NCBI GenBank assembly: GCA_029257435.1
Contig: JARIBI010000200.1
Location: forward strand, 1 to 43,087
DNA length: 43,087 nt
Origin: Sporosarcina sp.
GTDB taxonomy: Bacteria; Bacillota; Bacilli; Bacillales_A; Planococcaceae
Reading direction: 5' to 3'
Part shown: positions 32,656-41,368 of the stretch, piece after piece
Numbering within the stretch: position 1 is the first letter of the stretch
How the letters are laid out: each line of letters opens with the position of its first letter
Notes under the pieces: generated by a model
Database searches by the model: none
The model's input: the letters and a program-made list of their open reading frames with translations, nothing else
What the model was told of the DNA's origin: nothing
Position numbers and translations under genes: made by a program

Positions 32656-32913
32656 TCCTTCTTCCTCTATCACAAGTCGAATTACTTACGGGAACTCGGA
32701 AGGCACGAAAAAGCCATTGAAGTAATGGCAGAGCTTTTTCGAAGACATCCCGAACGCTATGATTTCTGGTTCCATCCAGCGAACAGTTTACGCTCGCTGG
32801 GTCGTCACGAAGATGCGATCGCGGCGATTGAATATGCAATTGAATTACAGCCGAACAATTCCCTCTATGCAAAACACAAAGCTCAATCTGAGCATTTGTT
32901 AGCAAATCACTAA
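32632..32913 (+). pseudogene. Truncated TPR-repeat protein (3' fragment)
   Basis: The frame is open from about 32632 to the stop at 32913. It reads as two tetratricopeptide repeats (YLRELGRHEKAIEVMAELF and LRSLGRHEDAIAAIEYAIEL) with a NNSLYAKHK tail. There is no start with a ribosome binding site; the first ATG (32725) is internal to a repeat. The beginning is cut off at the same point where the aminotransferase fragment is cut. A terminator follows. Confidence 0.75.
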
Positions 32914-32923
32914 TTCGATTTAT

Positions 32924-32955
32924 AGCTGCGTTGTCTTAGGATAACGCAGCTTTTT
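32924..32955 (+). terminator. Terminator after the TPR fragment
   Basis: Stem AGCTGCGTT/AACGCAGCT with a 10-nt loop and five T. Confidence 0.85.
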
Positions 32956-33098
32956 GCCCTTCAAAGGAGATTGTGATTTGCAGTGTGGGTAGAGACTAAT
33001 CGTCATTTTGAGTTGAAGATGCGCAAAATAGCAACTCTTCTATCTGCAGCACTTCCATGATAAACTGTATAAAAACTCAGAAATGGAGTACACCATAT

Positions 33099-34040
33099 AT
33101 GATGAAGAAACATGTACTGATTTATGGCGATGTATTCGTCGATTACATTGCAGAAAATGAGAGAAATTCATCATTTAATACTTATTTAGGCGGAGCGACA
33201 GTTAATGTAGCAGCTGGTATCGCACGATTAGGTGCACCCGTATCTTTCATCACCATAACTGGAGACGACGAAACGTCAGAGTTTGTGCGCAAAGAACTGG
33301 AGAAGGAAGGAGTGGACTTGACCCCTTCAATTTTAAAGCCGGAAAAACGGGTAAACGGGGTATATGTCCATTTAACATCTGACCATGACCGCGTCTTTTC
33401 AAACTATCAAAACGAAACACCAGATTTGCAAGTAACTACAAATGATTTACAACGAGAAACTTTCCAACAAGCATCTATTTTACATATTTGTTCAGGTACA
33501 ATGTTTCATCCGACGGCTCTTGAAACGACCCGGAAAGCAGTGGACCTTGCGAGAGAAACGGAAACGCTTGTTTCATTCGATGCGAATATTCGACCGCTGC
33601 GTTGGGAAAGTGAGGAACTTTGCCGCGAAACAACAGTTTCATTTCTGACTAGTGCAGATCTCGTTAAACTGACGGAAGAAGAGCTGATGTTCATGATGAA
33701 TACGGATACGTTGGATGAGGGAATAATCCAACTATCGGCTTTTTCGATTCCTGTAGTCTTGATTACGCAAGGTGAACTTGGCACGCTCGCGATCATTCAT
33801 GGTGAACATTTTCAAATACCTTCTCCAAAAGCCATCCCTGTGGATACAACTGGAGCGGGGGATGCATTCATGGCAGGGATTTTACGTCAGCTTCATCTAA
33901 ATGGGTTCCCGAAGAATACATCTGAATGGCAAAAAGTGATTCGTTTTGGCAATCAAATGGGGGCTTTATGCGTCACAAAGGCAGGCGCTTTAACAGCGAT
34001 GCCTTATGTAGATGAACTGGATGATGGTAGTTCTAAGTAA
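33099..34040 (+). CDS. PfkB-family carbohydrate kinase (fructokinase-like)
   Basis: A 313-aa PfkB/ribokinase-superfamily sugar kinase. The N-terminal YGDVFVDYIAE strand, the glycine pair motif YLGGATVNVAAGIARLG (about 29-45) and the C-terminal VDTTGAGDAFMAG motif (about 247-259, with the catalytic Asp) are intact. The LGGAxxNVA form fits fructokinase-like or aminoimidazole-riboside-kinase-like members better than ribokinase; the substrate is undecided. ATG 33099 has GGAG 10 nt upstream. No transporter or hydrolase for a specific sugar is adjacent: upstream are two pseudogenes, downstream an OFA-type carrier with its own promoter. Confidence 0.87.
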   Translation: MMKKHVLIYGDVFVDYIAENERNSSFNTYLGGATVNVAAGIARLGAPVSFITITGDDETSEFVRKELEKEGVDLTPSILKPEKRVNGVYVHLTSDHDRVFSNYQNETPDLQVTTNDLQRETFQQASILHICSGTMFHPTALETTRKAVDLARETETLVSFDANIRPLRWESEELCRETTVSFLTSADLVKLTEEELMFMMNTDTLDEGIIQLSAFSIPVVLITQGELGTLAIIHGEHFQIPSPKAIPVDTTGAGDAFMAGILRQLHLNGFPKNTSEWQKVIRFGNQMGALCVTKAGALTAMPYVDELDDGSSK

Positions 34041-34175
34041 AGGGTGCTGTAAGCAGGAAAACGGATCTTCATCGTATCGATTTCTACAAACAGTTGGATA
34101 GTACATTGATAATTCTTTTCAGACTTCTGGGAAGAATTTTTTTATTAAATTAAACGTCAAAAAACTTCTGAAAGG

Positions 34176-34184
34176 TGGTATACT
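34176..34184 (+). promoter_or_regulatory. Extended -10 promoter of the OFA transporter gene
   Basis: TGGTATACT (TGn plus TATACT) lies about 70 nt upstream of the start codon. The -35 region is poor. Confidence 0.45.
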
Positions 34185-34253
34185 ATATCAGTTGGAAATG
34201 TCGCGGCTTATGTGGATACTAGCAATAAAAAATAAGTACAAGGTGGTAATTTT

Positions 34254-35507
34254 ATGGATAAGACAAAAAGTAAAATTCACTATGCCTGGTGGATTCTAGT
34301 AGGACTTTGTTTGATGGTCGGTCTAGGAAAAGGTGCACTTAATAATACAGCGGGTCTTTTCATCACTCCGGTTGCTAAGGACTTAGGAATTGGTATTGGG
34401 AATCTAACGCTTTACTTAAGTATTTCTTCAATTGTCACATTGATTTTCTTGCCGATTGGCGGAAAGATGATGGCGAAGTATGATATTAAAGCACTTTTAA
34501 TTGGTGCAATTATTTTACAGGCAGGAGCATTTGCTGCATTCGGTTTCATGAAAGCCGTATGGGGCTGGTACCTCTTCTCGATTCCTTTGGCAGTAGGCGG
34601 CGTGTTCATCACTGTTATTGCGGGTCCGGTTTTAATCAACCAATGGTTCAAGAAAAGTAACGGACTTGCACTTGGAATCATGGGGGCAGCAGCGGGAGCA
34701 CTTGGTGCGATTTCTCAGCCTGCCATCGGGAATCTCATTGCAACCAGAGGCTGGAGCCAAACTTACATCATTGTCGGTGTCACTGTTTTGATCATCGTTA
34801 TTCCAGTAATTCTCTTGCTTATCCGTAAATCACCAAAAGACAAAGGATTACAGCCGTATGGCGCAGCTGCAGATGGTGAAACAGCGGCAGACATGAATGA
34901 TAAAGGGATTGCGGTGGCAGTTGCAAAGAAATCCGGTGCATTTTATGCATTGACACTTTTCTTCTTCCTAATCACTGCAATTGCAAGTTTCTCGATTCAC
35001 ATCCCAACGTTCCTTGCGAACAAAGGATATTCTGTTGAGTTTTCTGGAACAGTCATGGGGATTTATATGATCGGTGTTTTACTGGGCGCGCTTATCCTCG
35101 GTGTTCTTAGTGATAAAATCGGTTCGAAAAATACATCATTGCTTGCGATGATGCTAGGTATTTTGTCAATCTTCATGTTACTATTCTTCTCTGAAAGTGC
35201 GACACTCATTACAATCGCTGCCGGTATACTTGGTTTCATGGCATCGTCAATTGGTACACTTGCGCCAACGCTTGCTTCTACATTGTTCGGTAGTAAAGAC
35301 TATAGCCAGATCTATGCGATGGCTTCACTGGGACTAGCAGTTGCTTCTATCATCGCGTTGCCTGCATATGGTTATGTTTATGACTTCACTGGAACATACA
35401 CAATGGTTCTTTGGATCATCGTTGCGATGTTCGTCATTAACATTGTTGCGATACTTTATGCATTCAAGAGTAAAAAACAATTGATCGATCAAGGCCACTG
35501 GAACTGA
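34254..35507 (+). CDS. MFS transporter of the oxalate/formate antiporter (OFA) family
   Basis: A 417-aa major facilitator with twelve hydrophobic segments. The start HYAWWILVGLCLMVGLGKG is typical of the OFA/monocarboxylate group, as are NQWFKKSNGLALGIMGAAAGALG and the central SDKIGSKNTS loop matching the MFS D-R/K-x-G motif. Such carriers exchange small carboxylates; the substrate here cannot be set. ATG has AAGGTGG upstream. Its own promoter and a very strong terminator make it monocistronic. Confidence 0.88.
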   Translation: MDKTKSKIHYAWWILVGLCLMVGLGKGALNNTAGLFITPVAKDLGIGIGNLTLYLSISSIVTLIFLPIGGKMMAKYDIKALLIGAIILQAGAFAAFGFMKAVWGWYLFSIPLAVGGVFITVIAGPVLINQWFKKSNGLALGIMGAAAGALGAISQPAIGNLIATRGWSQTYIIVGVTVLIIVIPVILLLIRKSPKDKGLQPYGAAADGETAADMNDKGIAVAVAKKSGAFYALTLFFFLITAIASFSIHIPTFLANKGYSVEFSGTVMGIYMIGVLLGALILGVLSDKIGSKNTSLLAMMLGILSIFMLLFFSESATLITIAAGILGFMASSIGTLAPTLASTLFGSKDYSQIYAMASLGLAVASIIALPAYGYVYDFTGTYTMVLWIIVAMFVINIVAILYAFKSKKQLIDQGHWN

Positions 35508-35519
35508 GCAATCCATCCT

Positions 35520-35555
35520 ATCCACACATCTATTAATAGATGTGTGGATTTTTTT
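35520..35555 (+). terminator. Terminator of the OFA transporter gene
   Basis: Perfect 13-bp stem (ATCCACACATCTA and complement) with a TTAA loop and seven T. Confidence 0.92.
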
Positions 35556-35575
35556 CACTCCTCTTCCGAAAATCA

Positions 35576-35620
35576 AAAAAGCTGCTAACGCGTCTTTAGA
35601 GACGGTTTAGCAGCTTTTTC
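35576..35620. terminator. Terminator of the GGDEF-EAL gene (bidirectional)
   Basis: AAAAAGCTGCTAA pairs with TTAGCAGCTTTTT, with an additional inner CGTCT/AGACG stem. T runs in both directions. It lies 3 nt from the GGDEF-EAL stop codon. Confidence 0.88.
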
Positions 35621-35622
35621 AT

Positions 35623-37194
35623 TCAGTTAACTTTCAACAATGAAGAAAGGCAATACGCAGTTTCTATCTCCTCAGCAGGCAGTGGTTTGCTGAACAAGTA
35701 GCCTTGACCAAATTGACAACCGAAGTTTGCAAGAATTGACGATTGGTCATCCTCTTCGATTCCTTCAGCAATAAGCTCCATATTGAGGTTACGACCCATA
35801 TCGATAATCGTTTTTACAATGGATTGAATCGGTGGATGAGTCAGCATTTCCATGGTAAAGGAACGGTCAATTTTTAAATAATCAATTGGTAAAAATCCAA
35901 GCTTGCTTAAAGACGAATAACCTGTTCCAAAGTCGTCAATCGCTAATTTTACGCCAAGTGCACGTATTTCTTCGATAATTCGGACAGACTCGTAATCATC
36001 CTGCATCATGGATTCAGTAATTTCCAAAATAAGCAGATGAGGAGGAAACTGAGTAATTTCGAGAACATCTCTGACGACACTCGGGAATTGAAGATTTCTG
36101 AACTGGCGAATGGAGACATTTACTGCAAGACCTAACTTGTCATTTAAACTTTGCCATTGTTTTACTTGTTCACACGCAGATTCTAGCACCCATGTGCCGA
36201 TTTCGTTGATCAACCCTGAACGCTCTGCCAGGGGGATGAATTCTCCAGGCGGGATAAGTCCCAACTCAGGGTGTTTCCAACGCACCAGCGCCTCAAAACT
36301 TTTAAGGCGTCCTGTTGAAAGGTCAACGACAGGCTGGTAGTGAACGAGTAATTGATCCGTTTCGCATGCATTCCGGAGATCATTTTCCAAAATCAATTGT
36401 TTCTGGTCATTATCTTCTGCCAACTGGGCGAATACTTTGTAGGTGTTGCCGCCTGCCTCTTTTGCCCGGTACATGGCCCGGTCCGCATTTTTTAATAAGG
36501 TCACTGAATCTGAACCGTGTTCGGGCAGGTGACTGATGCCGATACTTGCAGATGTATACAGCAATGTGCTATTGACTTCGAACGGTTCTTTAAAAACATG
36601 GAGTATCTGCTCAGCAACTTCAACAGCTCTTGAATTTGGCAATTCAGATATAATCACGAACTCATCGCCACCGTGACGAAACACTTGGGCTCCCATTGGA
36701 ATCGCTTGTTTCAGACGCATACTGACCATTTTTATAAATATATCTCCCGATAAATGGCCCATAGTGTCATTGATGGACTTGAAACGATCGAGGTCTATAA
36801 ATAGAATCGCAAGCTCTGAACGCTTTACAGCCATTTTATCGAGGACTTGAAAAAGTTTGTAACGATTTTGAAGACCTGTCAGAAAATCATGATTGGCGTT
36901 ATAGTCCAATTCAATATTGGAAAGCGTCAGCTTCCGATGAATCTTGTCATTCTCAATCAGCTGCTTGTGTAAAGAAGAGGCAGTGCTTTCCGTTTTTTGG
37001 ATCAAATAAATGAAAATCGGAATAGAGAATAGAAGCATAATACTAGTCCCTAATAGGTTGTACCAAATCTTATTTTTAAAGTCAAGATGATAAAACTGAA
37101 TGAGCAGTGCTTCACAAATAATTGGCAGAAGAACTACAAAGATAATAAGTAAAAAAAGACGTTTATATTTAAAACGCTGTGTCGCAAGCTCCAT
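35623..37194 (-). CDS. Membrane-bound GGDEF-EAL cyclic-di-GMP protein
   Basis: A 523-aa protein with two N-terminal membrane segments (about 12-34 and 46-65), a short coiled linker, a GGDEF domain (about 95-255) and an EAL domain (about 270-515). GGDEF is canonical (175-179), so diguanylate cyclase activity is possible; the inhibitory I-site RxxD five residues upstream is absent (PMGA). The EAL half has the catalytic set: EAL 301-303, N359 in NVS, E391 in LEITES, DDFGTG 420-425, K441 and the EGIE segment at 477-480, so phosphodiesterase activity is expected. Net activity cannot be predicted. The ribosome binding site is weak (GGCGGT), so the start is moderately certain. Confidence 0.92.
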   Translation of the reverse strand: MELATQRFKYKRLFLLIIFVVLLPIICEALLIQFYHLDFKNKIWYNLLGTSIMLLFSIPIFIYLIQKTESTASSLHKQLIENDKIHRKLTLSNIELDYNANHDFLTGLQNRYKLFQVLDKMAVKRSELAILFIDLDRFKSINDTMGHLSGDIFIKMVSMRLKQAIPMGAQVFRHGGDEFVIISELPNSRAVEVAEQILHVFKEPFEVNSTLLYTSASIGISHLPEHGSDSVTLLKNADRAMYRAKEAGGNTYKVFAQLAEDNDQKQLILENDLRNACETDQLLVHYQPVVDLSTGRLKSFEALVRWKHPELGLIPPGEFIPLAERSGLINEIGTWVLESACEQVKQWQSLNDKLGLAVNVSIRQFRNLQFPSVVRDVLEITQFPPHLLILEITESMMQDDYESVRIIEEIRALGVKLAIDDFGTGYSSLSKLGFLPIDYLKIDRSFTMEMLTHPPIQSIVKTIIDMGRNLNMELIAEGIEEDDQSSILANFGCQFGQGYLFSKPLPAEEIETAYCLSSLLKVN

Positions 37195-37501
37195 ATATTG
37201 ACCGCCATTCTAAAGGTAATGTGGGGAATTGAAGTTAATGGGAAATCATCCATCGTGAGGATATACGTCATGTATCGACAAATTTCTAGACATATGAATA
37301 GGATAATTCGATTATGATTTAAGAAAAACGCTAAGAAATTTAATTTATTTCCGTGTGACATTAGTCGTGAAAGTCCATTGGAAAAGAATAGAAACGTGAT
37401 CTATGTTAGTATTAATCTGAAAAATAAATATATTTAAACGAATGATCTTTCCATCTGATTATGCCATTAGAAAAAAATTGAGAGAAGAGGTGGAGAACGA
37501 T
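37195..37501. other. Divergent intergenic region GGDEF-EAL / ugpB
   Basis: A 307-bp AT-rich gap. A weak candidate promoter for ugpB is TTGGAA (37378-37383), 18-bp spacer, TATGTT (37402-37407). Unlike the glpQ-ugpC gap, no PhoP-box-like direct repeats were seen here. Confidence 0.35.
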
Positions 37502-38887
37502 ATGAGGAAAATGCTGAATGCTGTTTTGCTTATCGTAACATTCTTAACTCTAGGTGTTCTTGCTGCATGTACAAATCAAGAATCCGACACAAAGGATGAG
37601 AATCCGGCAACAGGAAAAGACCATTCTCAATCTAACACAGATCAGCCAAACGAATCAGATATGAAAACACCTTCCATTAAATTTTGGCACAATTTGTCTG
37701 ATGAAGACCAAGTAGCATTAGAAAGCATCGTGGAAGGATTTAATGAATTACAAGATATAGTTGAAGTGACCGTTGAATTTCAAGGCGACTATGAAAAAGC
37801 GATGGAGAAATGGCAGCAAGTGAGCGGAACAAAAGAGGCGCCTGCATTAATTCAAATAGAAGATATGGATACACAATCTATGTTAGACAGTGATAAAGGT
37901 GAGCCGATACAAATGTTAGCGGATAGTGGCGGGATTGACATTAGTGGGTTGGACGCTGCTGTTTTGAACCATTACAACTATCAGGGCAAATTGGTTTCCA
38001 TTCCTTTAACTGCATCGATACCAATGATGGTATACAACAAAGACCTATTTAAAGAGGCAGGACTTGATCCGGAAACAGGACCTGAATTGATTTCTGAACT
38101 GATCCATTCATCGGCGACTCTGACAACTGATCAAAGAACAGGATTTTCAATGCCCTCTAATGGCTGGCTTTTTGAAAACTGGCTCGCGATTATAGGCGGC
38201 GAATACGTCAACGAACGTAATGGCCGGGCGGGAAATGCGACAAAGGCTGAATTCAGCAGCGACGCAGGACGTCTAGTATTCCGTACATTACAGGATATGA
38301 ATGAAGCCGGGACATTCAAAAGCTTTGGGACAGACTGGGAGGATACACGTGATGCGTTTGTTTCTGAAAAGACGGCAATCTATCTGGAATCTTCGTCTCA
38401 TATCGAAAAAGTAAGTTCTGACGCATCGTTTAATGTGGGTGTTGCCTTTGTGCCAGGAGGAGATGAGTTAAGAAGAGAAGGCGTGGTCACTAGCGGCTCA
38501 TCCGTATGGGTGTCAAAAGAAATTGACAATGAGCAGCAAGAAGGGGCCCTTAAGTTTCTCACTTACTTTTTAACGCCAGAGGTTCAAGCAGAATGGCATG
38601 TGAAAACTGGTTATTTAGCCATCAATCCGAAATCGGTTGACGAAGAAATAGTTCAATCAAAATGGGAGGACCAGCCTTTCTATCAAGTAGTGATGGATCA
38701 GCTGCACGACGCAGAATCCTCTTCTGTAAACCAAGGCGCTCTGTTCGCGGCACATCGTGAATCCCGGCAGGCCATTGTGAGCGCATTGGAAAAGATGTAC
38801 GAAGGGAAGGATTATCAGACAGCACTTGCAGAAGCAGCTGAACGAACGAATACTGCAATGGAAGAAGGGAATACTAAAGGGGAATAA
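37502..38887 (+). CDS. ugpB: Glycerol-3-phosphate ABC transporter substrate-binding lipoprotein (UgpB-like)
   Basis: A 461-aa family 1 extracellular solute-binding lipoprotein. The signal peptide ends with the lipobox VLAAC (Cys22), then a Ser/Asn/Asp-rich linker. The mature part starts with IKFWHNLSDED and contains PALIQIEDMDTQSM, YNKDLFKEAGLDP, a central GWLFENW segment, the conserved GSSVWV stretch and a C-terminal FYQVVMDQL element resembling UgpB proteins. The ATG at 37502 with GAGGTGG upstream is chosen because it gives a proper signal peptide; a longer reading adds 20 polar residues. UgpB captures sn-glycerol-3-phosphate or glycerophosphodiesters for the UgpAEC importer encoded about 1.3 kb downstream; another sugar or polyol cannot be excluded. 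Confidence 0.82.
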   Translation: MRKMLNAVLLIVTFLTLGVLAACTNQESDTKDENPATGKDHSQSNTDQPNESDMKTPSIKFWHNLSDEDQVALESIVEGFNELQDIVEVTVEFQGDYEKAMEKWQQVSGTKEAPALIQIEDMDTQSMLDSDKGEPIQMLADSGGIDISGLDAAVLNHYNYQGKLVSIPLTASIPMMVYNKDLFKEAGLDPETGPELISELIHSSATLTTDQRTGFSMPSNGWLFENWLAIIGGEYVNERNGRAGNATKAEFSSDAGRLVFRTLQDMNEAGTFKSFGTDWEDTRDAFVSEKTAIYLESSSHIEKVSSDASFNVGVAFVPGGDELRREGVVTSGSSVWVSKEIDNEQQEGALKFLTYFLTPEVQAEWHVKTGYLAINPKSVDEEIVQSKWEDQPFYQVVMDQLHDAESSSVNQGALFAAHRESRQAIVSALEKMYEGKDYQTALAEAAERTNTAMEEGNTKGE

Positions 38888-38989
38888 TAGAAGGGGATTG
38901 AACTGCATAAAGTTGCAAAGCTGCTTTTGCTTGAATAAAGAAAGTCAGCGTTTATCAGCACGTGCGAATTCTTTATACGAAAAATTCCG

Positions 38990-39041
38990 GAGCCGTTTCG
39001 AAATGTCAGTTCATGACTTTTCGGAACGGCTCTATTATTTT
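38990..39041 (+). terminator. Terminator of ugpB
   Basis: 14-bp stem (GAGCCGTTTCGAAA with TTTCGGAACGGCTC, one G-U pair) and a tail TATTATTTT. It isolates ugpB transcription from the downstream genes. Confidence 0.8.
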
Positions 39042-39206
39042 GCGGCAAACCCTCCATAAGAAGGATGTGCGTCGCTTATGGGGTATTCATATCTTGAAAA
39101 GGATTTTGGCCGAATCTGACTAGCGCTTTTTAATCTCGGCTAAAATAATAAATTTGGATATGGCAGTGAATGTAAGCATACATTATGGTGTATATGTTCT
39201 GAAAAT

Positions 39207-40079
39207 TTAATCACTTCCAGAATCTTGATTTAAAAGTTGGATGATCAGGTCGGGCTTATCAGTGAAAACTCCATCTATTCCCATCGAGAAAAGAGAAGAA
39301 AATTGCTCTGTTTCATTGACTGTAAAAGGATGTATAGCAAGCCCTGCTTGGTGGACTGCATCTACGAGCTGTTCCGTAACGGCGGTTGCGTTTACTCCGA
39401 TCCCGGATGCGTAGTGAGTGACTTGTTTCAGTTTTGAAGGTGACAAATTCGCTTTTTTCTTAAATGAATAGAGTTGAATTAAAGGAGTTTCCGGACTCAT
39501 TTCATGTACTTTTTTCAGGCTGTCACTGCTGAATGATTGAATGATTACTTTCGGAATTGAGTCCTCGCGGTTTAACAGATCATGCCCCGCCAACTGGTCA
39601 ATAAGCTGCTGTTCGATGCCGGGATATCGATCCGGAGACTTGATTTCTATATAGTAATTTGTCTGATCACCGAATTCACGGAGTACTTGTTCCAAAGAAG
39701 GGACTCGAAGACTTGAGAATCTTTGCGAAGCGAATTCGTTTGTCGGCTGGTTGAATTCTTCGGCAGGTTTGAAAGCGCCTAATGTATCGGAAGTGATTTC
39801 ATCAATCTCCAATTCACTGCCATTCAATTCAATTGAATCGTTGTGAAGAACAACCAGTTTACCGTCTTTTGTCCGGTGCAGATCGAGTTCTATATAATGG
39901 GCGCCCATGTCAATCGCCAGCTCGTAAGAAGGAAATGTGTGAGCGGGCGCATAGGCGGAAGCCCCGCGGTGAGCAATGACAAGAAACGGTTCTTCGGGCA
40001 GGGCAACAGGCTTTTGGTAATCGGAAGAGCAGCCGGAAAGCAAAAGAATGAGTAAACTGGCAACCTTTAAAACTTTCAA
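39207..40079 (-). CDS. glpQ: Glycerophosphodiester phosphodiesterase lipoprotein
   Basis: A 290-aa GDPD-family enzyme that releases glycerol-3-phosphate from glycerophosphodiesters. An N-terminal signal with lipobox LLSGC (Cys17) anchors it outside the membrane. Catalytic motifs are present: IAHRGASAYAPAHTFPSY (about 34-51; HR motif, with Ala in PAHT where the canonical motif has Glu, PENT), then IELDLHRTKDGKLVVLHND (about 63-81) with the metal-binding E-x-D and the second His, EIKSPDRYPG, and the C-terminal GVFTDKPDLI. The Glu-to-Ala change in the PENT-like motif is notable because that Glu usually binds metal. TTG start with GGAGG 8 nt upstream. It would feed G3P to the Ugp importer. Confidence 0.85.
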   Translation of the reverse strand: MKVLKVASLLILLLSGCSSDYQKPVALPEEPFLVIAHRGASAYAPAHTFPSYELAIDMGAHYIELDLHRTKDGKLVVLHNDSIELNGSELEIDEITSDTLGAFKPAEEFNQPTNEFASQRFSSLRVPSLEQVLREFGDQTNYYIEIKSPDRYPGIEQQLIDQLAGHDLLNREDSIPKVIIQSFSSDSLKKVHEMSPETPLIQLYSFKKKANLSPSKLKQVTHYASGIGVNATAVTEQLVDAVHQAGLAIHPFTVNETEQFSSLFSMGIDGVFTDKPDLIIQLLNQDSGSD

Positions 40080-40105
40080 AGTGATATCCTCCGATTCTAT
40101 TGAAA

Positions 40106-40143
40106 TGTAAAGCGCATGTAAAGAAGATGTTAACTTATGTAAA
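40106..40143. promoter_or_regulatory. Four PhoP-box-like direct repeats
   Basis: On the minus strand TTTACA, TTAACA, TTTACA and TTTACA recur at spacings of 10, 11 and 11 bp (plus-strand starts 40138, 40128, 40117, 40106). This matches the Bacillus PhoP consensus TT(A/T)A(C/T)A with about 5-bp gaps. The array lies between the divergent glpQ and ugpC. Its orientation matches glpQ, but a possible -10 for ugpC (TAAAAT 40164-40169) lies about 20 bp beyond it, so either or both genes may be controlled. Confidence 0.75.
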
Positions 40144-40234
40144 AAGTGCGAAAACCTGTTACGTAAAATGATACCATGACCTTGTTAAGAGTGACAGGTC
40201 AAATGGAAGTTGACTACCCGAAAGGATGGATTGG

Positions 40235-41368
40235 ATGAAAAGAGTCGAACTGATTGACGTGTCAAAGTCATATGACAAACAAGTCGATGTGATTTCGAAA
40301 ATCGACGTAACCATCGAACCGGGAGAATTTTTTGTGCTGGTCGGTCCTTCTGGATGCGGTAAGAGCACGATGCTGCGGATGATCGCCGGCCTGGAAGAGA
40401 TTACAGATGGAGTAATTCAAATCGGCGGGAAAATCGCAAATCATTTATCTCCTGACAAGCGAGAACTATCGATGGTTTTTCAAAACTATGCGCTGTATCC
40501 ACATCTAACCGTCCGTCAAAATATTACGTTTGGTCTCGATGTTAAGAAAGTGAAGAAAGGTGTTCAAACAGAAAGGGCGAACGAAGTCGCAGAGATGCTT
40601 GGGTTAACCGATCTTTTGAAGCGGAAACCTCGTGAACTTTCAGGAGGGCAGCGGCAGCGGGTTGCGCTTGCACGAGCGATTGTAAGTGAAGCGCCAATTT
40701 GTTTAATGGATGAGCCTCTATCTAACTTAGATGCCAAGCTGAGAGCGCATATGAGGACAGAGATTCGCAGAATTCAGCGTAAACTCGGCATTACGATGAT
40801 CTACGTAACGCACGACCAAGTAGAAGCGATGACGATGGGTGACCGGATTATGATTCTGCATGAAGGAAAGATCCAGCAAGTCGGAAAGCCCGTCGATATC
40901 TACAACTTTCCAGCAAATCCTTTTGTTGCGACGTTTATCGGATCACCGCCGATGAATGTCAGTCCAGCTAGAATGGAATCGACGAAATCAGGAATTTTCA
41001 TAGAGGATACAATTCATATCCCGATGAATGAAGACCAATTGATTGCGAGCTCTGCAAGGTCGCTGCTCGCAGGAATTCGTCCGGAGCAAATAAAACCGGT
41101 TCTTACAGGAAATGAAGTCGGGAATAAGATACAAGTTGAAGTGACGAATGTAGAGATTTTAGGGAATGAGACTGTATTTTCATTCCAAGTAGGGCAGCGG
41201 GAATGGATGGCAAAATGGAGTGGCCAATGGGATATTGCGATTGGCGATCATGTTCCGATTCTGTTAGGTTCTGAATTCTTCTGTGTATTTGATGAAGAGA
41301 CAGGAGAGCTGATTCGTAAACCTGAAGGTCTTGAGCACCTTTCGATTGCGAAAGAGGTGAGCTTATGA
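40235..41368 (+). CDS. ugpC: Sugar/glycerol-3-phosphate ABC importer ATPase (UgpC/MsmK-like)
   Basis: A 377-aa carbohydrate-uptake (CUT1) ATPase. Walker [10 protein letters not shown] is at 37-45, Q-loop [14 protein letters not shown], signature LSGGQRQRV (about 135-143), Walker [16 protein letters not shown] and the switch His in THDQVEA. A C-terminal TOBE/MalK-like regulatory domain covers about 240-377. ATG 40235 follows AAAGGA with an 8-nt gap; the ATG three codons earlier overlaps it. It overlaps ugpA by 4 bp (ATGA). In other bacteria such ATPases can serve several sugar importers, so its assignment to the G3P system rests on the linked permeases and glpQ. Confidence 0.88.
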   Translation: MKRVELIDVSKSYDKQVDVISKIDVTIEPGEFFVLVGPSGCGKSTMLRMIAGLEEITDGVIQIGGKIANHLSPDKRELSMVFQNYALYPHLTVRQNITFGLDVKKVKKGVQTERANEVAEMLGLTDLLKRKPRELSGGQRQRVALARAIVSEAPICLMDEPLSNLDAKLRAHMRTEIRRIQRKLGITMIYVTHDQVEAMTMGDRIMILHEGKIQQVGKPVDIYNFPANPFVATFIGSPPMNVSPARMESTKSGIFIEDTIHIPMNEDQLIASSARSLLAGIRPEQIKPVLTGNEVGNKIQVEVTNVEILGNETVFSFQVGQREWMAKWSGQWDIAIGDHVPILLGSEFFCVFDEETGELIRKPEGLEHLSIAKEVSL

